NCBI RefSeq assembly: GCF_025336545.1
Contig: NZ_JAODBU010000003.1
Coordinates: 310,001 to 374,000, forward strand
Length of the DNA: 64,000 nucleotides
Source of the DNA: Eubacterium_U album
Lineage (GTDB): Bacteria; Bacillota; Clostridia; Lachnospirales; Lachnospiraceae
Direction of reading: 5' to 3'
The position numbers were made by a program, and so were the translations under genes. Under the pieces are notes generated by a model. That model ran no database searches and was not told where the DNA came from. It saw only the letters and a list, made by a program, of their open reading frames with translations. Below, piece after piece: positions 36,010-45,076 of the stretch; the first letter of the stretch is position 1; the number at the start of each line of letters is the position of its first letter.

Positions 36010-37545
36010 GTGGAACAAAAATATGCTGTTCAGATGAAAAATATAACTAAAACTTTTGGTCATGCTATTGCAAATGATAATGTAAGTATTGACTTAGAGT
36101 ACGGTGAAATTTTATCTCTATTAGGTGAAAACGGAAGTGGGAAAACAACTCTTATGAACATGCTTTCAGGTATTTATTTTCCTGACAGCGGGAAGATATT
36201 AATAGATGGAAAAGAAGCAACAATTCGTTCGCCACATGATGCAATGGAACTCGGAGTGGGAATGGTTCATCAGCATTTTAAATTAGTTGATGTATTTACA
36301 GCTGCCGAAAACATAATATTAGGTTTAAAAGAAAAAGAACCGCTTAAAAATGTAATAGATAAAATAAAAGAAATTTGTGATAAATATGGATTTGAAGTAG
36401 ACCCAAATCAGAAAGTATATAATATGTCAGTTGCACAGAAACAGACATTAGAAATAGTAAAAGTATTGTATCGTGGTGCAAATGTTTTAATACTTGACGA
36501 ACCTACAGCAGTATTAACTCCACAGGAAACAGAAAAGTTATTTAAAGTAATGCGTAATATGAAAGAAAATGGAAAATCAATTATTATTATTACACATAAA
36601 CTTAACGAAGTATTAGAGATTTCTGATAAAGTTACCATTTTAAGAAAAGGCGATTATGTAGGAACAGTAGAAACAAAGGATGCTACAGAACTTTCACTTA
36701 CAGAAATGATGGTGGGAGAAAAAGTAGAACTAAACATAGAAAGACCGGAAGTGGAAAATAAAGAGGTAAGACTTGAAGTTTCACATTTAAGTTGTAAAAG
36801 TCCGGATGGAATTAATATATTAGACGATGTATCATTTGAAGCTTACAGTGGTGAAATATTAGGAATTGCCGGAATTTCAGGATGCGGTCAGAAAGAATTA
36901 CTGGAAGCAATTGCAGGATTACAAAAAACAGAAGATGGCAGCAAGATAACATATGTTAATCACCAGGGCGAAAAAGAAAGTCTTTTGGAAAAGTCACCAA
37001 GACAGATTAGAGAATGTGGCGTTGCTTTATCATTTGTTCCTGAAGACAGACTTGGAATGGGACTTGTAGGTTCAATGGGAATGCCTGAAAATATGCTTTT
37101 GAGAAGTTATGATGAAGGAAAGAAATTTTTCATATCAAATAAAGAACCTAAAAAACTTTCTGAAAGAATTAAACAGACTTTAAATGTTCAGACAACAAGC
37201 ATAAATGCCCCTGTAAGAACAATGTCAGGTGGAAATGTTCAGAAAGTATTAGTAGGAAGAGAAATTGCAAATGCACCATCTGTTTTAATGACGGCATATG
37301 CAGTTCGTGGACTTGATATTAACACATCTTATACAATTTATGATTTATTGAATGAACAGAAAAAGAAAGGTGTAGCAGTAATCTACGTTGGAGAAGATTT
37401 AGATGTATTGCTTGCCTTATCAGATAGAATTCTTGTTTTGTGTGGCGGAAAAGAAAATGGAATTCTTGATGCAAGAAAAACAACAAAAGAAGAAGTAGGA
37501 TTACTTATGACAAATTTGCAGAATGGAGGTGCCGACAATGAGTAA
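36010..37545 (+). CDS. nucleoside ABC transporter ATP-binding protein (two ATPase domains)
   Basis: The 511-residue protein has two ABC domains in tandem, as in sugar/nucleoside importers. The first has Walker A GENGSGKTT, signature NMSVAQKQ and Walker B VLILDEPTAV. The second is degenerate: GIAGISGCGQKELL as Walker A, then MSGGNVQKVLVGRE, then VLMTAYAVRGLD. This is typical of the family, where the second site is altered. ATG 35989 exists, but AAGGAG at 35996-36001 fits GTG 36010. It overlaps the next gene by 8 nt. Confidence 0.9.
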   Translation: MEQKYAVQMKNITKTFGHAIANDNVSIDLEYGEILSLLGENGSGKTTLMNMLSGIYFPDSGKILIDGKEATIRSPHDAMELGVGMVHQHFKLVDVFTAAENIILGLKEKEPLKNVIDKIKEICDKYGFEVDPNQKVYNMSVAQKQTLEIVKVLYRGANVLILDEPTAVLTPQETEKLFKVMRNMKENGKSIIIITHKLNEVLEISDKVTILRKGDYVGTVETKDATELSLTEMMVGEKVELNIERPEVENKEVRLEVSHLSCKSPDGINILDDVSFEAYSGEILGIAGISGCGQKELLEAIAGLQKTEDGSKITYVNHQGEKESLLEKSPRQIRECGVALSFVPEDRLGMGLVGSMGMPENMLLRSYDEGKKFFISNKEPKKLSERIKQTLNVQTTSINAPVRTMSGGNVQKVLVGREIANAPSVLMTAYAVRGLDINTSYTIYDLLNEQKKKGVAVIYVGEDLDVLLALSDRILVLCGGKENGILDARKTTKEEVGLLMTNLQNGGADNE

Positions 37546-38653
37546 TAAGCCAAATCAGGTAACGAAAGTAAAGGAACCTCTTGTAAGAGTAACAAAAAGA
37601 GACATAATACCAACATGGCAGAAGTGGGCAGTAAGACTTATAGCAATTTTATTATCCCTTGTAGTAGTTACAATATTTGTATTCAGCCTTACGGGAATTG
37701 GACCGGGAGAAACATTCGGTCTTATGTGGGAAGGTGTATTCAGCAATATGTACTATAGAAAAGGAACAATTTTCTTTACTGCAAAATTACTTTGTATAGC
37801 AGTAGCGCTTGCACCTGCATTTAAAATGAAATTCTGGAATATCGGCGCTGAAGGTCAGGTGCTAATGGGTGCTTTATCAACAGCGATAGTAATGGTTAAT
37901 TTTTCAACATTATCAACACCATTATTATTTACACTTATGATTGTTTCATCAGTTGTAATTGGTGCAATCTGGGGATTGATACCTGCAATTTTTAAAGCAA
38001 AGTGGAATGTAAATGAAACACTTTTTACTTTAATGATGAATTACGTTGCAATGCAGTTAGTTGATTATTATTACAACATATGGAAAGGCTCAAAGGCTTC
38101 GCTGGGAATGCTTAATCCTGGAACAAAAGCAGGATACCTTCCCGAATATAATGGAAGTTCAAATAACATAATTGTAACAGTTGTATTGATAATAACCGTA
38201 TTAATGTATATTTATTTAAAGAAGACAAAACATGGTTATGAAATAGCAGTAGTAGGTGAATCAGAAAACACGGCAAGATATGCAGGAATTGATGTTAAAA
38301 AAGTAATTATCAGAACAATGCTTATTTCAGGTGCAGTATGTGGTATCTGTGGATTCTTAACAGTATCTGGTCAGGATCATTCAATTGCGTCTGATTCAAC
38401 AGCAGGCGGTTATGGTTTTACGGCCATTATCGTAGCATGGCTTGCAAAATTTAACACAGCAATAATGATAGCAATTGCGTTACTTATAGTATTCCTTGAA
38501 AAAGGAACAGCTCATATTGCAGATACATTTGTAGGATTTGATGCAAATGCTTCTAAGATTGTAATTGGTATTGTATTATTCTTTATAATTGGAAGTGAAT
38601 TTTTCATTAATTATAAATTAAACTTCCCTAAAAAAGAAAGTAAGGAGGCGTAA
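37538..38653 (+). CDS. nucleoside ABC transporter permease 1 (NupB/YufP-like)
   Basis: This 371-residue membrane permease of the BPD_transp_2 family has about ten hydrophobic segments. Family blocks include KFWNIGAEGQVLMGAL, KAKWNVNETLFTLMMNY and GESENTARYAGIDVKK. The start is ATG 37538, with GGAGG eight bases upstream. The in-frame ATG at 37523 lies before the ribosome site and is unlikely. It pairs with the second permease, 4 nt downstream. Confidence 0.9.
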   Translation: MSNKPNQVTKVKEPLVRVTKRDIIPTWQKWAVRLIAILLSLVVVTIFVFSLTGIGPGETFGLMWEGVFSNMYYRKGTIFFTAKLLCIAVALAPAFKMKFWNIGAEGQVLMGALSTAIVMVNFSTLSTPLLFTLMIVSSVVIGAIWGLIPAIFKAKWNVNETLFTLMMNYVAMQLVDYYYNIWKGSKASLGMLNPGTKAGYLPEYNGSSNNIIVTVVLIITVLMYIYLKKTKHGYEIAVVGESENTARYAGIDVKKVIIRTMLISGAVCGICGFLTVSGQDHSIASDSTAGGYGFTAIIVAWLAKFNTAIMIAIALLIVFLEKGTAHIADTFVGFDANASKIVIGIVLFFIIGSEFFINYKLNFPKKESKEA

Positions 38654-38657
38654 TCAG

Positions 38658-39650
38658 ATGGCAAATTTAATATCATGGATTAATATTGCGGTAGTGTTTG
38701 GTTCAATAGTATTATTTGGCGCTGTTGGCGAAACCCTTACGGAAAAAGCAGGAAATCTTAATTTGGGAACACCGGGTATTATGTGTATGGGAGGAGCTTT
38801 CGGCTTTGTTGGAGCTTATCTTTATGAAACATCAGTTGGAAATCCAAATGCGTTTATGTGCATATTAGTTGCTTTAGGAACAGCATTTATAGTTTCAGCA
38901 TTAGGCGGACTTATTTATAGTTTCCTGACAACAACTCTTCATGCAAATCAGAATGTAACGGGTTTAACACTTACAATATTTGGTGTTGGTCTTGGAAAAT
39001 TCTTTGGAACATATGTAATTCCAAAGGGAGCAGTATCAACAAAGGCTGATTTTGCTACAAAGATTTTTAGAGCAAGAATACCATTCTTAAGTGATAAATT
39101 AGGTGTAGTCGGTGATATATTATTTTCATATGGATTTATGATGTATCTTGCATTAATAGTTGCCATCTGTGCAACATTGTTTTTAACAAAAACAAGAACA
39201 GGATTAAATCTTAGAGCAGTAGGTGAAAATCCGGCAACAGCAGATGCAGCAGGAATTAACGTAACAAAATATAAATATCTTGCAACATGTATTGGCTCAG
39301 GAATTACAGGTCTTGGTGGCGTTTACTACATTTTAGATTACAGTAAAGGAACATGGGCTACTGCATCAGGAACAGCGATTGAAAGCCTTGCATGGCTTTC
39401 TGTAGCATTGGTTATATTCGTAAGATGGAGACCTGTACATGCAATATGGGGCTCATATTTATTTGGGTTATGCTACTGGGCATATCAGTTCCTTCCAAAA
39501 GTAATTGGTATAAAGGTAAACACAGACCTTGCAAAGATGATTCCTTATGTAATTACAATACTTGTTTTAATTATTTCAAGTATGCGTAAGAGCAAAGATA
39601 ATCAGGCACCTGCAAGTCTTGGATTATCATATTTTAGAGAAGAAAGATAG
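38658..39650 (+). CDS. nucleoside ABC transporter permease 2 (NupC/YufQ-like)
   Basis: This is a 330-residue multi-pass permease with GETLTEKAGNLNLGTPG, TTLHANQNVTGLTL and VGENPATADAAGINV blocks, typical of the second permease in this family. It is the last gene of the four-gene importer unit and is followed by a strong terminator. Together with the lipoprotein, ATPase and first permease it forms a complete nucleoside or base importer. Confidence 0.9.
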   Translation: MANLISWINIAVVFGSIVLFGAVGETLTEKAGNLNLGTPGIMCMGGAFGFVGAYLYETSVGNPNAFMCILVALGTAFIVSALGGLIYSFLTTTLHANQNVTGLTLTIFGVGLGKFFGTYVIPKGAVSTKADFATKIFRARIPFLSDKLGVVGDILFSYGFMMYLALIVAICATLFLTKTRTGLNLRAVGENPATADAAGINVTKYKYLATCIGSGITGLGGVYYILDYSKGTWATASGTAIESLAWLSVALVIFVRWRPVHAIWGSYLFGLCYWAYQFLPKVIGIKVNTDLAKMIPYVITILVLIISSMRKSKDNQAPASLGLSYFREER

Positions 39651-40104
39651 TAAAATACAAAGCATAAATTGTTTATAAAGTGATGTAAACACATATTTTG
39701 AAATATATTTAGAAAATAGTATAAAATATTTAATATAAAGTTATACAAGAGCTATTGTGCAAAACTAGTAAAGTTGCACAATAGCTCTTTTTATGTAAGT
39801 AGAATCATGTCGAAAGTATATAAGTAGTTTTCTGAAGCAATATTGTTAAAAAAATAACAATAAAATGATTTTTAAAAAATGATTTTATATATATAAATTG
39901 CTTAAAGGCCATTAAATAAAGGCTTTTTTTAAAAATAAAATAACAATAAATTAAATAAAAAAACTGATTTTTTGCACAAAAATAAAAGCAGTTTTATACT
40001 GTGTGTTGGTTGTTATTACCAAATTTGGGTGATAGAATATACATTATGTAATATAAAACATATAAAGGGACCAGAGGGGTCTAAGAAAAGAAGGGAGTTA
40101 CAAA
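39651..40104. other. intergenic region upstream of cassette 2
   Basis: After the operon terminator the DNA is extremely AT-rich. A weak hairpin with seven T residues (AAAGGCC, then GGCTTTTTTT) lies near 39905-39931. A leader of about 100 nt before 40105 has short possible hairpins (TTGG/CCAA, GACC/GGTC). No gene with a ribosome site is visible. Confidence 0.5.
39747..39793 (+). terminator. Rho-independent terminator of the importer operon
   Basis: A 16-bp stem (AAGAGCTATTGTGCAA with TTGCACAATAGCTCTT) is followed by T residues. It is one of the strongest terminators in the window. Confidence 0.92.
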
Positions 40105-42399
40105 ATGAAAAGGAACTTGAAAAAATTTATTTCTATGCTGTTAGTGTTAACAATGATTTTTACATCAATAACAGTAAGTAATACTACAGCAAAAGCAGCA
40201 GACGAGGAATTGGTACAGTTGACAAGCTCTAAAACATCTTTAAGTGGGCAATCAACAAAAGGAACTGTTGCTTGGGTATCATCAGATACCATAGGAACGT
40301 TAATTAATAAACCTCATGAGTTTTGTGGTTTTTTAATAGCAGGAACTGACCATGATGGATGGGGAAGAATTGGAACAACACATCCGTTATATAAAAAAGG
40401 AGTTTTGGCTATTCCATCAAAATGGGGAGATACAGCAAGTATGTCTGTTAGTAAAATGGATGAAGAAGATACAAGTATTAATCTTGTTGATACAGGCGTA
40501 TCTGCAAACATAAAAGATGAAACTGGTAATGCAATGTTTGGCGGAGATTGTATAGCTATTGATGAATCTATTTTTGATATTGGAGATTCAGAGCAGGGAA
40601 CTTTTAAAATAAAAGCTACAAGTGTGGCAGGAAATGAAGTTTCTTTTAGTGTTATAGTAAAAAAATATGAACATATTGCTAATTATACTTTGAATTTACA
40701 TCAGACAGAAGGACAAAATGCAGGACAAGCAAATTTTAGATTTGATTGGGACAAAATTGATGATGCTGCAAAATATAAATTGACATCACTTAATGCAGAT
40801 GGTACAGAAGTGCATAGCGAAATAATAAGTACAAATTTATTTGAATATTATTCAGCAATTACAACAGAAACTGTAGGAGAAACATATACAGTTACAGTTA
40901 CAGCGTTAGATAGTGATGGGAACGTATTAAAAAATCCACAAGGAGAAGACATTAAAGAAAGTATAACAGTCAATAAGAGATATGTGGCACCGTCTACTCC
41001 AGACAATACACAGGATTTGTCGGAAGAAGATAATGAAAAATTATCAGCTATTGTTCCGGAAGAAATTTCTGAGGATAAATGGATAGAATTAAAAGGACCT
41101 TCAAAGAATGGTTCTAAAGTATATGCTTCATCAGTAGATAATATGGGTAATGATGGTTTAAGGGGATTTCATAATGACGGAACTCCTGATTGGAATAGAG
41201 GAAACGCAGTTAATTTTAAAACCATGGCTGTTTTCGGATTTGTAACTACAGGAACGAATGCAACTTCTTTAATTTTTGACGATAAAGAATATATAAATCC
41301 AAACTATTATACAAATGAGAAAGTCTTTATTGGTAGTGATTGCGTATATATCAATCAGGAATTAGTTGAAGCAGGTGTAGGTGAGACTAAATATCATATT
41401 ATATGGGCTAAAGGAAGTAATGTAGCTCCGTTTGCAATTAAAGTAGTTGGACCATCTAAGGCAATTGATCCTGATGCACCGGCTAAACCGGTTGGATTGG
41501 TAGTGAGTGAGACGAATCCATACTATTATTCTTGGGGAGCAGTTGAATGCGATTATTATAATATATATGTAGATAATAAATTAGTTGGTGAATCAACAAA
41601 TGCTAATTATGATGTAGTAAACTATTTATCTGATAATAATTTTGCCGCAGGAACATATAAATTTGGAGTCAGTGTTGTTAAAGATGGTCATGAGTCAGAA
41701 ATAACAGAAGCTGATTTGATAGTTACAGCAGTTAATGTAACAATAGGAGAAAAAATAACATCAGCGGTTAAAGGTGGAACATTCACATTCCCAACTGACG
41801 CAACAGGTTATGATTTGAATGGTGAACTTTATGCACCAGGCTCAAAATATACAGTAACAAAAGATGTAACATTTGAAGCAGTTGATATCAAGGCTACAAT
41901 GGATACAAGAGCAGGAATCAGATTTTCAAAAGATAATCCGGGATTAAGATTCCAGACTACAATAACAGCAACTAAAGCAGGAAATGCAACAACTGATTTT
42001 GAAAAGTATATTTCAGAAGAAGGCACATTAATTACAACAAGTGAATTAAATACAGAAAAAGGAAATCCAACTATTGAGTCAGATTCAGTTTATACAGTAG
42101 GAAAAGATTTAATACAGATTAAGAATAATGGTTGGTATAATGGACAGACAGGAGTATATTATGGCTCTGTTGTAGGCATCAAGAGTTACACAACAAACTT
42201 TATTGCAAGATCTTATGTTGCTGTTAAATATGCAGATGGAACAGTAAAGAATATTTATTCAGATATGAGTGGAGTAAGAACTGTACAGCAGGTTGCTCAG
42301 GCAATAAAGAAAGATACAAAGTATTATGAATCTTTATCTGTAGCAAATAAAGAAATTGTAGATGCATTTGCAGGAACAGAAACATCTACAGAACAGTAA
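40105..42399 (+). CDS. secreted modular protein of cassette 2 (beta-sandwiches, Fn3, GIRF-type C-terminal domain)
   Basis: The 764-residue protein has a signal peptide (about 1-32, ending AKAA). A beta-sandwich (about 38-195, with GGDCIAIDESIFDIG), an Fn3-like domain (about 200-290) and a second related beta-sandwich (about 325-450, with GSDCVYINQELVEAG) follow. A further Fn3 domain covers about 455-545. The C-terminal domain has AGIRFSKDNPGLRFQTTI and GWYNGQTGVYYGS and is homologous to the end of the 25782-27629 protein. It has no catalytic motif and no basic tail. It is followed 17 nt later by a DVITTSG peptide gene. A glucan-binding role is inferred from modules shared with the GH81 locus. 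Confidence 0.78.
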   Translation: MKRNLKKFISMLLVLTMIFTSITVSNTTAKAADEELVQLTSSKTSLSGQSTKGTVAWVSSDTIGTLINKPHEFCGFLIAGTDHDGWGRIGTTHPLYKKGVLAIPSKWGDTASMSVSKMDEEDTSINLVDTGVSANIKDETGNAMFGGDCIAIDESIFDIGDSEQGTFKIKATSVAGNEVSFSVIVKKYEHIANYTLNLHQTEGQNAGQANFRFDWDKIDDAAKYKLTSLNADGTEVHSEIISTNLFEYYSAITTETVGETYTVTVTALDSDGNVLKNPQGEDIKESITVNKRYVAPSTPDNTQDLSEEDNEKLSAIVPEEISEDKWIELKGPSKNGSKVYASSVDNMGNDGLRGFHNDGTPDWNRGNAVNFKTMAVFGFVTTGTNATSLIFDDKEYINPNYYTNEKVFIGSDCVYINQELVEAGVGETKYHIIWAKGSNVAPFAIKVVGPSKAIDPDAPAKPVGLVVSETNPYYYSWGAVECDYYNIYVDNKLVGESTNANYDVVNYLSDNNFAAGTYKFGVSVVKDGHESEITEADLIVTAVNVTIGEKITSAVKGGTFTFPTDATGYDLNGELYAPGSKYTVTKDVTFEAVDIKATMDTRAGIRFSKDNPGLRFQTTITATKAGNATTDFEKYISEEGTLITTSELNTEKGNPTIESDSVYTVGKDLIQIKNNGWYNGQTGVYYGSVVGIKSYTTNFIARSYVAVKYADGTVKNIYSDMSGVRTVQQVAQAIKKDTKYYESLSVANKEIVDAFAGTETSTEQ

Positions 42400-42416
42400 T
42401 TAATGGGAGGCATTAA

Positions 42417-42566
42417 ATGAGAAAATTATACACAAGTCCTGAAATGGAAATAATAGAATTTGATACAAAGGACGTAATAACAACAAGTGGAATAAATGGA
42501 TTTGGTGATTCTGCTAATAGTGATGTAGATGCAGAAGGAAATCTTATTTGGTCAGATTTATATTAA
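42417..42566 (+). CDS. 49-residue DVITTSG-motif peptide, copy 2
   Basis: The ATG follows GGGAGG. The peptide starts MRKLYTSPEM and has the core IIEFDTKDVITTSGI. Its middle is variable and Asn/Asp/Gly-rich, and it ends LIWSDLY. Copy 1 at 27656-27808 has the same core and end with many synonymous codon changes. There is no signal sequence, Cys or membrane segment, and no modification enzyme nearby. The core followed by a variable tail resembles a leader/core arrangement, but that is speculation. A terminator stem begins 20 nt later. Confidence 0.85.
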   Translation: MRKLYTSPEMEIIEFDTKDVITTSGINGFGDSANSDVDAEGNLIWSDLY

Positions 42567-42586
42567 GATTTAAAGTTAAAACTAAG

Positions 42587-42624
42587 TGGCAAAGTCTCAG
42601 AAAGAGGCTTTGCCATTTTTTTTA
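42587..42624 (+). terminator. Rho-independent terminator after cassette 2
   Basis: TGGCAAAGTCTC pairs with GAGGCTTTGCCA (one mismatch) and a run of T residues follows. Confidence 0.9.
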
Positions 42625-42658
42625 ATATATAAAATAATAAAGAAAACCCCCTGAAATC

Positions 42659-42687
42659 TTCTATTTATCCCTAATTTGTGGTAAAAT
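42659..42687 (+). promoter_or_regulatory. promoter of proBA with extended -10
   Basis: TTCTAT, a 17-bp spacer and TAAAAT with a TGG extension, matching the promoter at 21612-21640. Confidence 0.55.
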
Positions 42688-42738
42688 AAACAACATATGC
42701 GAAAATATGAAGAAACATAAAACAATGGGAGAAGAGAA

Positions 42739-43533
42739 ATGGCAACATTAAAGGACGCAAAAAGAATTGTAATTAAAGTGGGAACATCAACATTAACTCA
42801 TTCAACAGGTAAGACAAATATCAGAAGAATGAAAGCGTTAGTTGCGGTGATTTCGGATATTGTAAATTCTGGTATTGAGGTGGCACTTGTAACTTCAGGA
42901 GCGATTGGTGTAGGCGTAGGAAAATTAGGATTAAAGGACAGACCGACAGATACAGCAGGAAAGCAGGCAGCAGCTACTGTAGGACAATGTGAATTAATGT
43001 TTATGTATGACAAGATGTTTGGCGAATTTGGTCATGCAACAGGTCAGTTCCTTATTACAAAGAGAGACGTTGAGCATGAAGAATGTCATAACAATTTGAT
43101 AAATGCATTTGAAAAGACATTTGAATATGGGGCAATTCCGATTATTAATGAAAACGATGCAGTAGCAGTAGAAGAAATTGTGTACGGTGATAATGACAGT
43201 CTTTCAGCCATTGTTGCTAAATTAGTTAAAGCAGATGCGTTATTAATATTAACAGATATAGATGGATTGTATGATGATAATCCTAATGAAAATGAAGATG
43301 CAAGAATTATTCCTGTGGTTGAAGAAATTACAGAAGGATTATTTGAAATAGCAGGAGGAAAAGGCTCTAAGTTTGGAACAGGTGGAATGATTACTAAACT
43401 TATTGCAGCACAGATTGCAACAGAAGCCGGCATTGATACAATTATTATTAACGGATTTGATGCAGATAATATTTACAAAGTATTAGAAGGACATCAGGTT
43501 GGAACTTTCTTCGTTGCTAAGAACAGAAAGTAA
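42739..43533 (+). CDS. proB: glutamate 5-kinase
   Basis: ProB phosphorylates glutamate in the first step of proline synthesis. The 264-residue protein is the amino-acid kinase domain only, with KVGTSTLTHSTGK, TSGAIGVGVGKLGL, NENDAVAVEEI, LTDIDGLYDDNP and KFGTGGMITKL. The C-terminal PUA domain of the longer enterobacterial and Bacillus forms is absent. It may therefore differ in feedback control by proline (inference). It is followed 18 nt later by proA, so the two form an operon. Confidence 0.94.
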   Translation: MATLKDAKRIVIKVGTSTLTHSTGKTNIRRMKALVAVISDIVNSGIEVALVTSGAIGVGVGKLGLKDRPTDTAGKQAAATVGQCELMFMYDKMFGEFGHATGQFLITKRDVEHEECHNNLINAFEKTFEYGAIPIINENDAVAVEEIVYGDNDSLSAIVAKLVKADALLILTDIDGLYDDNPNENEDARIIPVVEEITEGLFEIAGGKGSKFGTGGMITKLIAAQIATEAGIDTIIINGFDADNIYKVLEGHQVGTFFVAKNRK

Positions 43534-43551
43534 ATTATGGAGGACTAAGAT

Positions 43552-44790
43552 ATGTTGGAAGAATTGGGTGTAAAGGCAAAAGAAGCTGAGCGTAAACTTA
43601 GTGTTGCCACAACAGAAGAAAAAAATAAAATTCTTATTGCAATTGCTAAAGCTTTGATTGATAACACAGAAAAAATCGTAGAAGCTAATGCAATTGATTT
43701 GGAAAATGGAAAGAAAAACGGCTTGCCAGATGGAATTCTTGACAGACTTATGCTTAATGCCGACAGAATAAAAGGAATGGCAAAAGGCATAGAGGATATA
43801 GTAAAACTTCCTGACCCGGTTGGTAAAATTTTAAATACGACAGTAAGACCTAATGGTCTTAAAATAGAAAAGGTTTCAGTTCCTTTAGGAGTAATAGCTG
43901 TAATATTTGAGGCAAGACCAAATGTAACAAGTGATGCTGCAGCTCTTTGCCTTAAGTCTGGAAATACAGTAATTCTTCGTGGAGGAAAAGAAGCCATCAA
44001 TTCAAATAAGATGATTACATCAGCTATGCGTGATGCGGTTAAAAGCGTAGGCATGAATGAAGACGTAATTCAGTTAGTTGAAGATACAAGCAGAGAAAGT
44101 GCTACAGCGTTAATGACAATGAACAAATACGTTGATGTGTTAATTCCAAGAGGTGGTGCAGGTCTTATTCAGGCAGTAGTTAGAAATGCAACGGTTCCTG
44201 TAATAGAAACCGGAGTTGGTAACTGCCATATTTATGTTGATAAAGATGCAGATTTAGATAAGGCCGTAGATATTGTATTTAATGCAAAAACTCAGCGACC
44301 ATCGGTTTGCAATGCTGCAGAAAGTCTTTTGATACATAAGGATATTGCAAAGGAAGCTCTTACAAGAATTAAACAGAGACTTGATACAAAGGATGTTGTT
44401 TTGATAGGCGATAAAGATTCAAGAGCAATTGCTCCTGATATAAAAGAAGCTACAGCTGATGACTGGGGCACAGAATATCTCGATTATAAAATGTCAGTAA
44501 AGATTGTAAATAGTGTGGATGAGGCAATTGACCATATTTACAAATACAGCACACATCATAGTGAATGTATCGTTACTGAGAATAAAGAAACAGCAGAGAA
44601 GTTCTTAAATGAAGTAGATTCAGCGGCTGTTTATGTAAATGCAAGTACAAGATTTACAGATGGTGGAGAATTCGGTTTTGGAGCTGAAATTGGAATCTCA
44701 ACTCAGAAGCTTCATGCAAGAGGACCTATAGGGCTGCCTGAGTTACAGTCGTTTAAATACAAAATATACGGAAAAGGTCAAATTAGATAA
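43552..44790 (+). CDS. proA: glutamate-5-semialdehyde dehydrogenase (gamma-glutamyl phosphate reductase)
   Basis: ProA reduces gamma-glutamyl phosphate to the semialdehyde, which cyclises toward proline. The 412-residue aldehyde-dehydrogenase-fold protein has VIFEARPNVTSDAAALCLKS, LRGGKEAINSN, the catalytic Cys in RPSVCNAAE, and STRFTDGGEFGFGAEIGIST. ATGGAGGAC precedes the ATG. No proC is present in the window. Confidence 0.95.
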   Translation: MLEELGVKAKEAERKLSVATTEEKNKILIAIAKALIDNTEKIVEANAIDLENGKKNGLPDGILDRLMLNADRIKGMAKGIEDIVKLPDPVGKILNTTVRPNGLKIEKVSVPLGVIAVIFEARPNVTSDAAALCLKSGNTVILRGGKEAINSNKMITSAMRDAVKSVGMNEDVIQLVEDTSRESATALMTMNKYVDVLIPRGGAGLIQAVVRNATVPVIETGVGNCHIYVDKDADLDKAVDIVFNAKTQRPSVCNAAESLLIHKDIAKEALTRIKQRLDTKDVVLIGDKDSRAIAPDIKEATADDWGTEYLDYKMSVKIVNSVDEAIDHIYKYSTHHSECIVTENKETAEKFLNEVDSAAVYVNASTRFTDGGEFGFGAEIGISTQKLHARGPIGLPELQSFKYKIYGKGQIR

Positions 44791-44833
44791 AGTACAATAG
44801 TCAAAGTATAAAGGATTTGTATAAAGTTTATTA

Positions 44834-44907
44834 ATACCACAATTTAGTAAATTGAAATACAGCGTTGAAGAATTTTACTTCAATTTTACAAAATACGGTG
44901 GTTTTAC
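44834..44907 (+). terminator. possible long-stem terminator after proBA
   Basis: TACCAC with GGTGGT, and AATTTAGTAAATTGAA with TTCAATTTTACAAAAT (one bulge), build a long imperfect stem ahead of TTTTA. The remaining ~170 nt up to the lipid-kinase gene show no clear feature. Confidence 0.45.
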
Positions 44908-45076
44908 AAAATATTCATAAATTGTTAAATTATTAATTTTATAATAATAGACATGGTGTTTATTATTGAAAATTATTAGATAGCAGATTTTTGTTATGAA
45001 CAGATTAAGAAAATCAGATATGATTACAGCATGGCAAAAAATATATAGAATTTAGAAGTTTTTCAGGAGGATGGTT

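Noticed and set aside
39972..40181. 69-residue ORF before cassette 2
   Set aside because: It overlaps the 40105 gene start out of frame and has no ribosome site or recognisable sequence.
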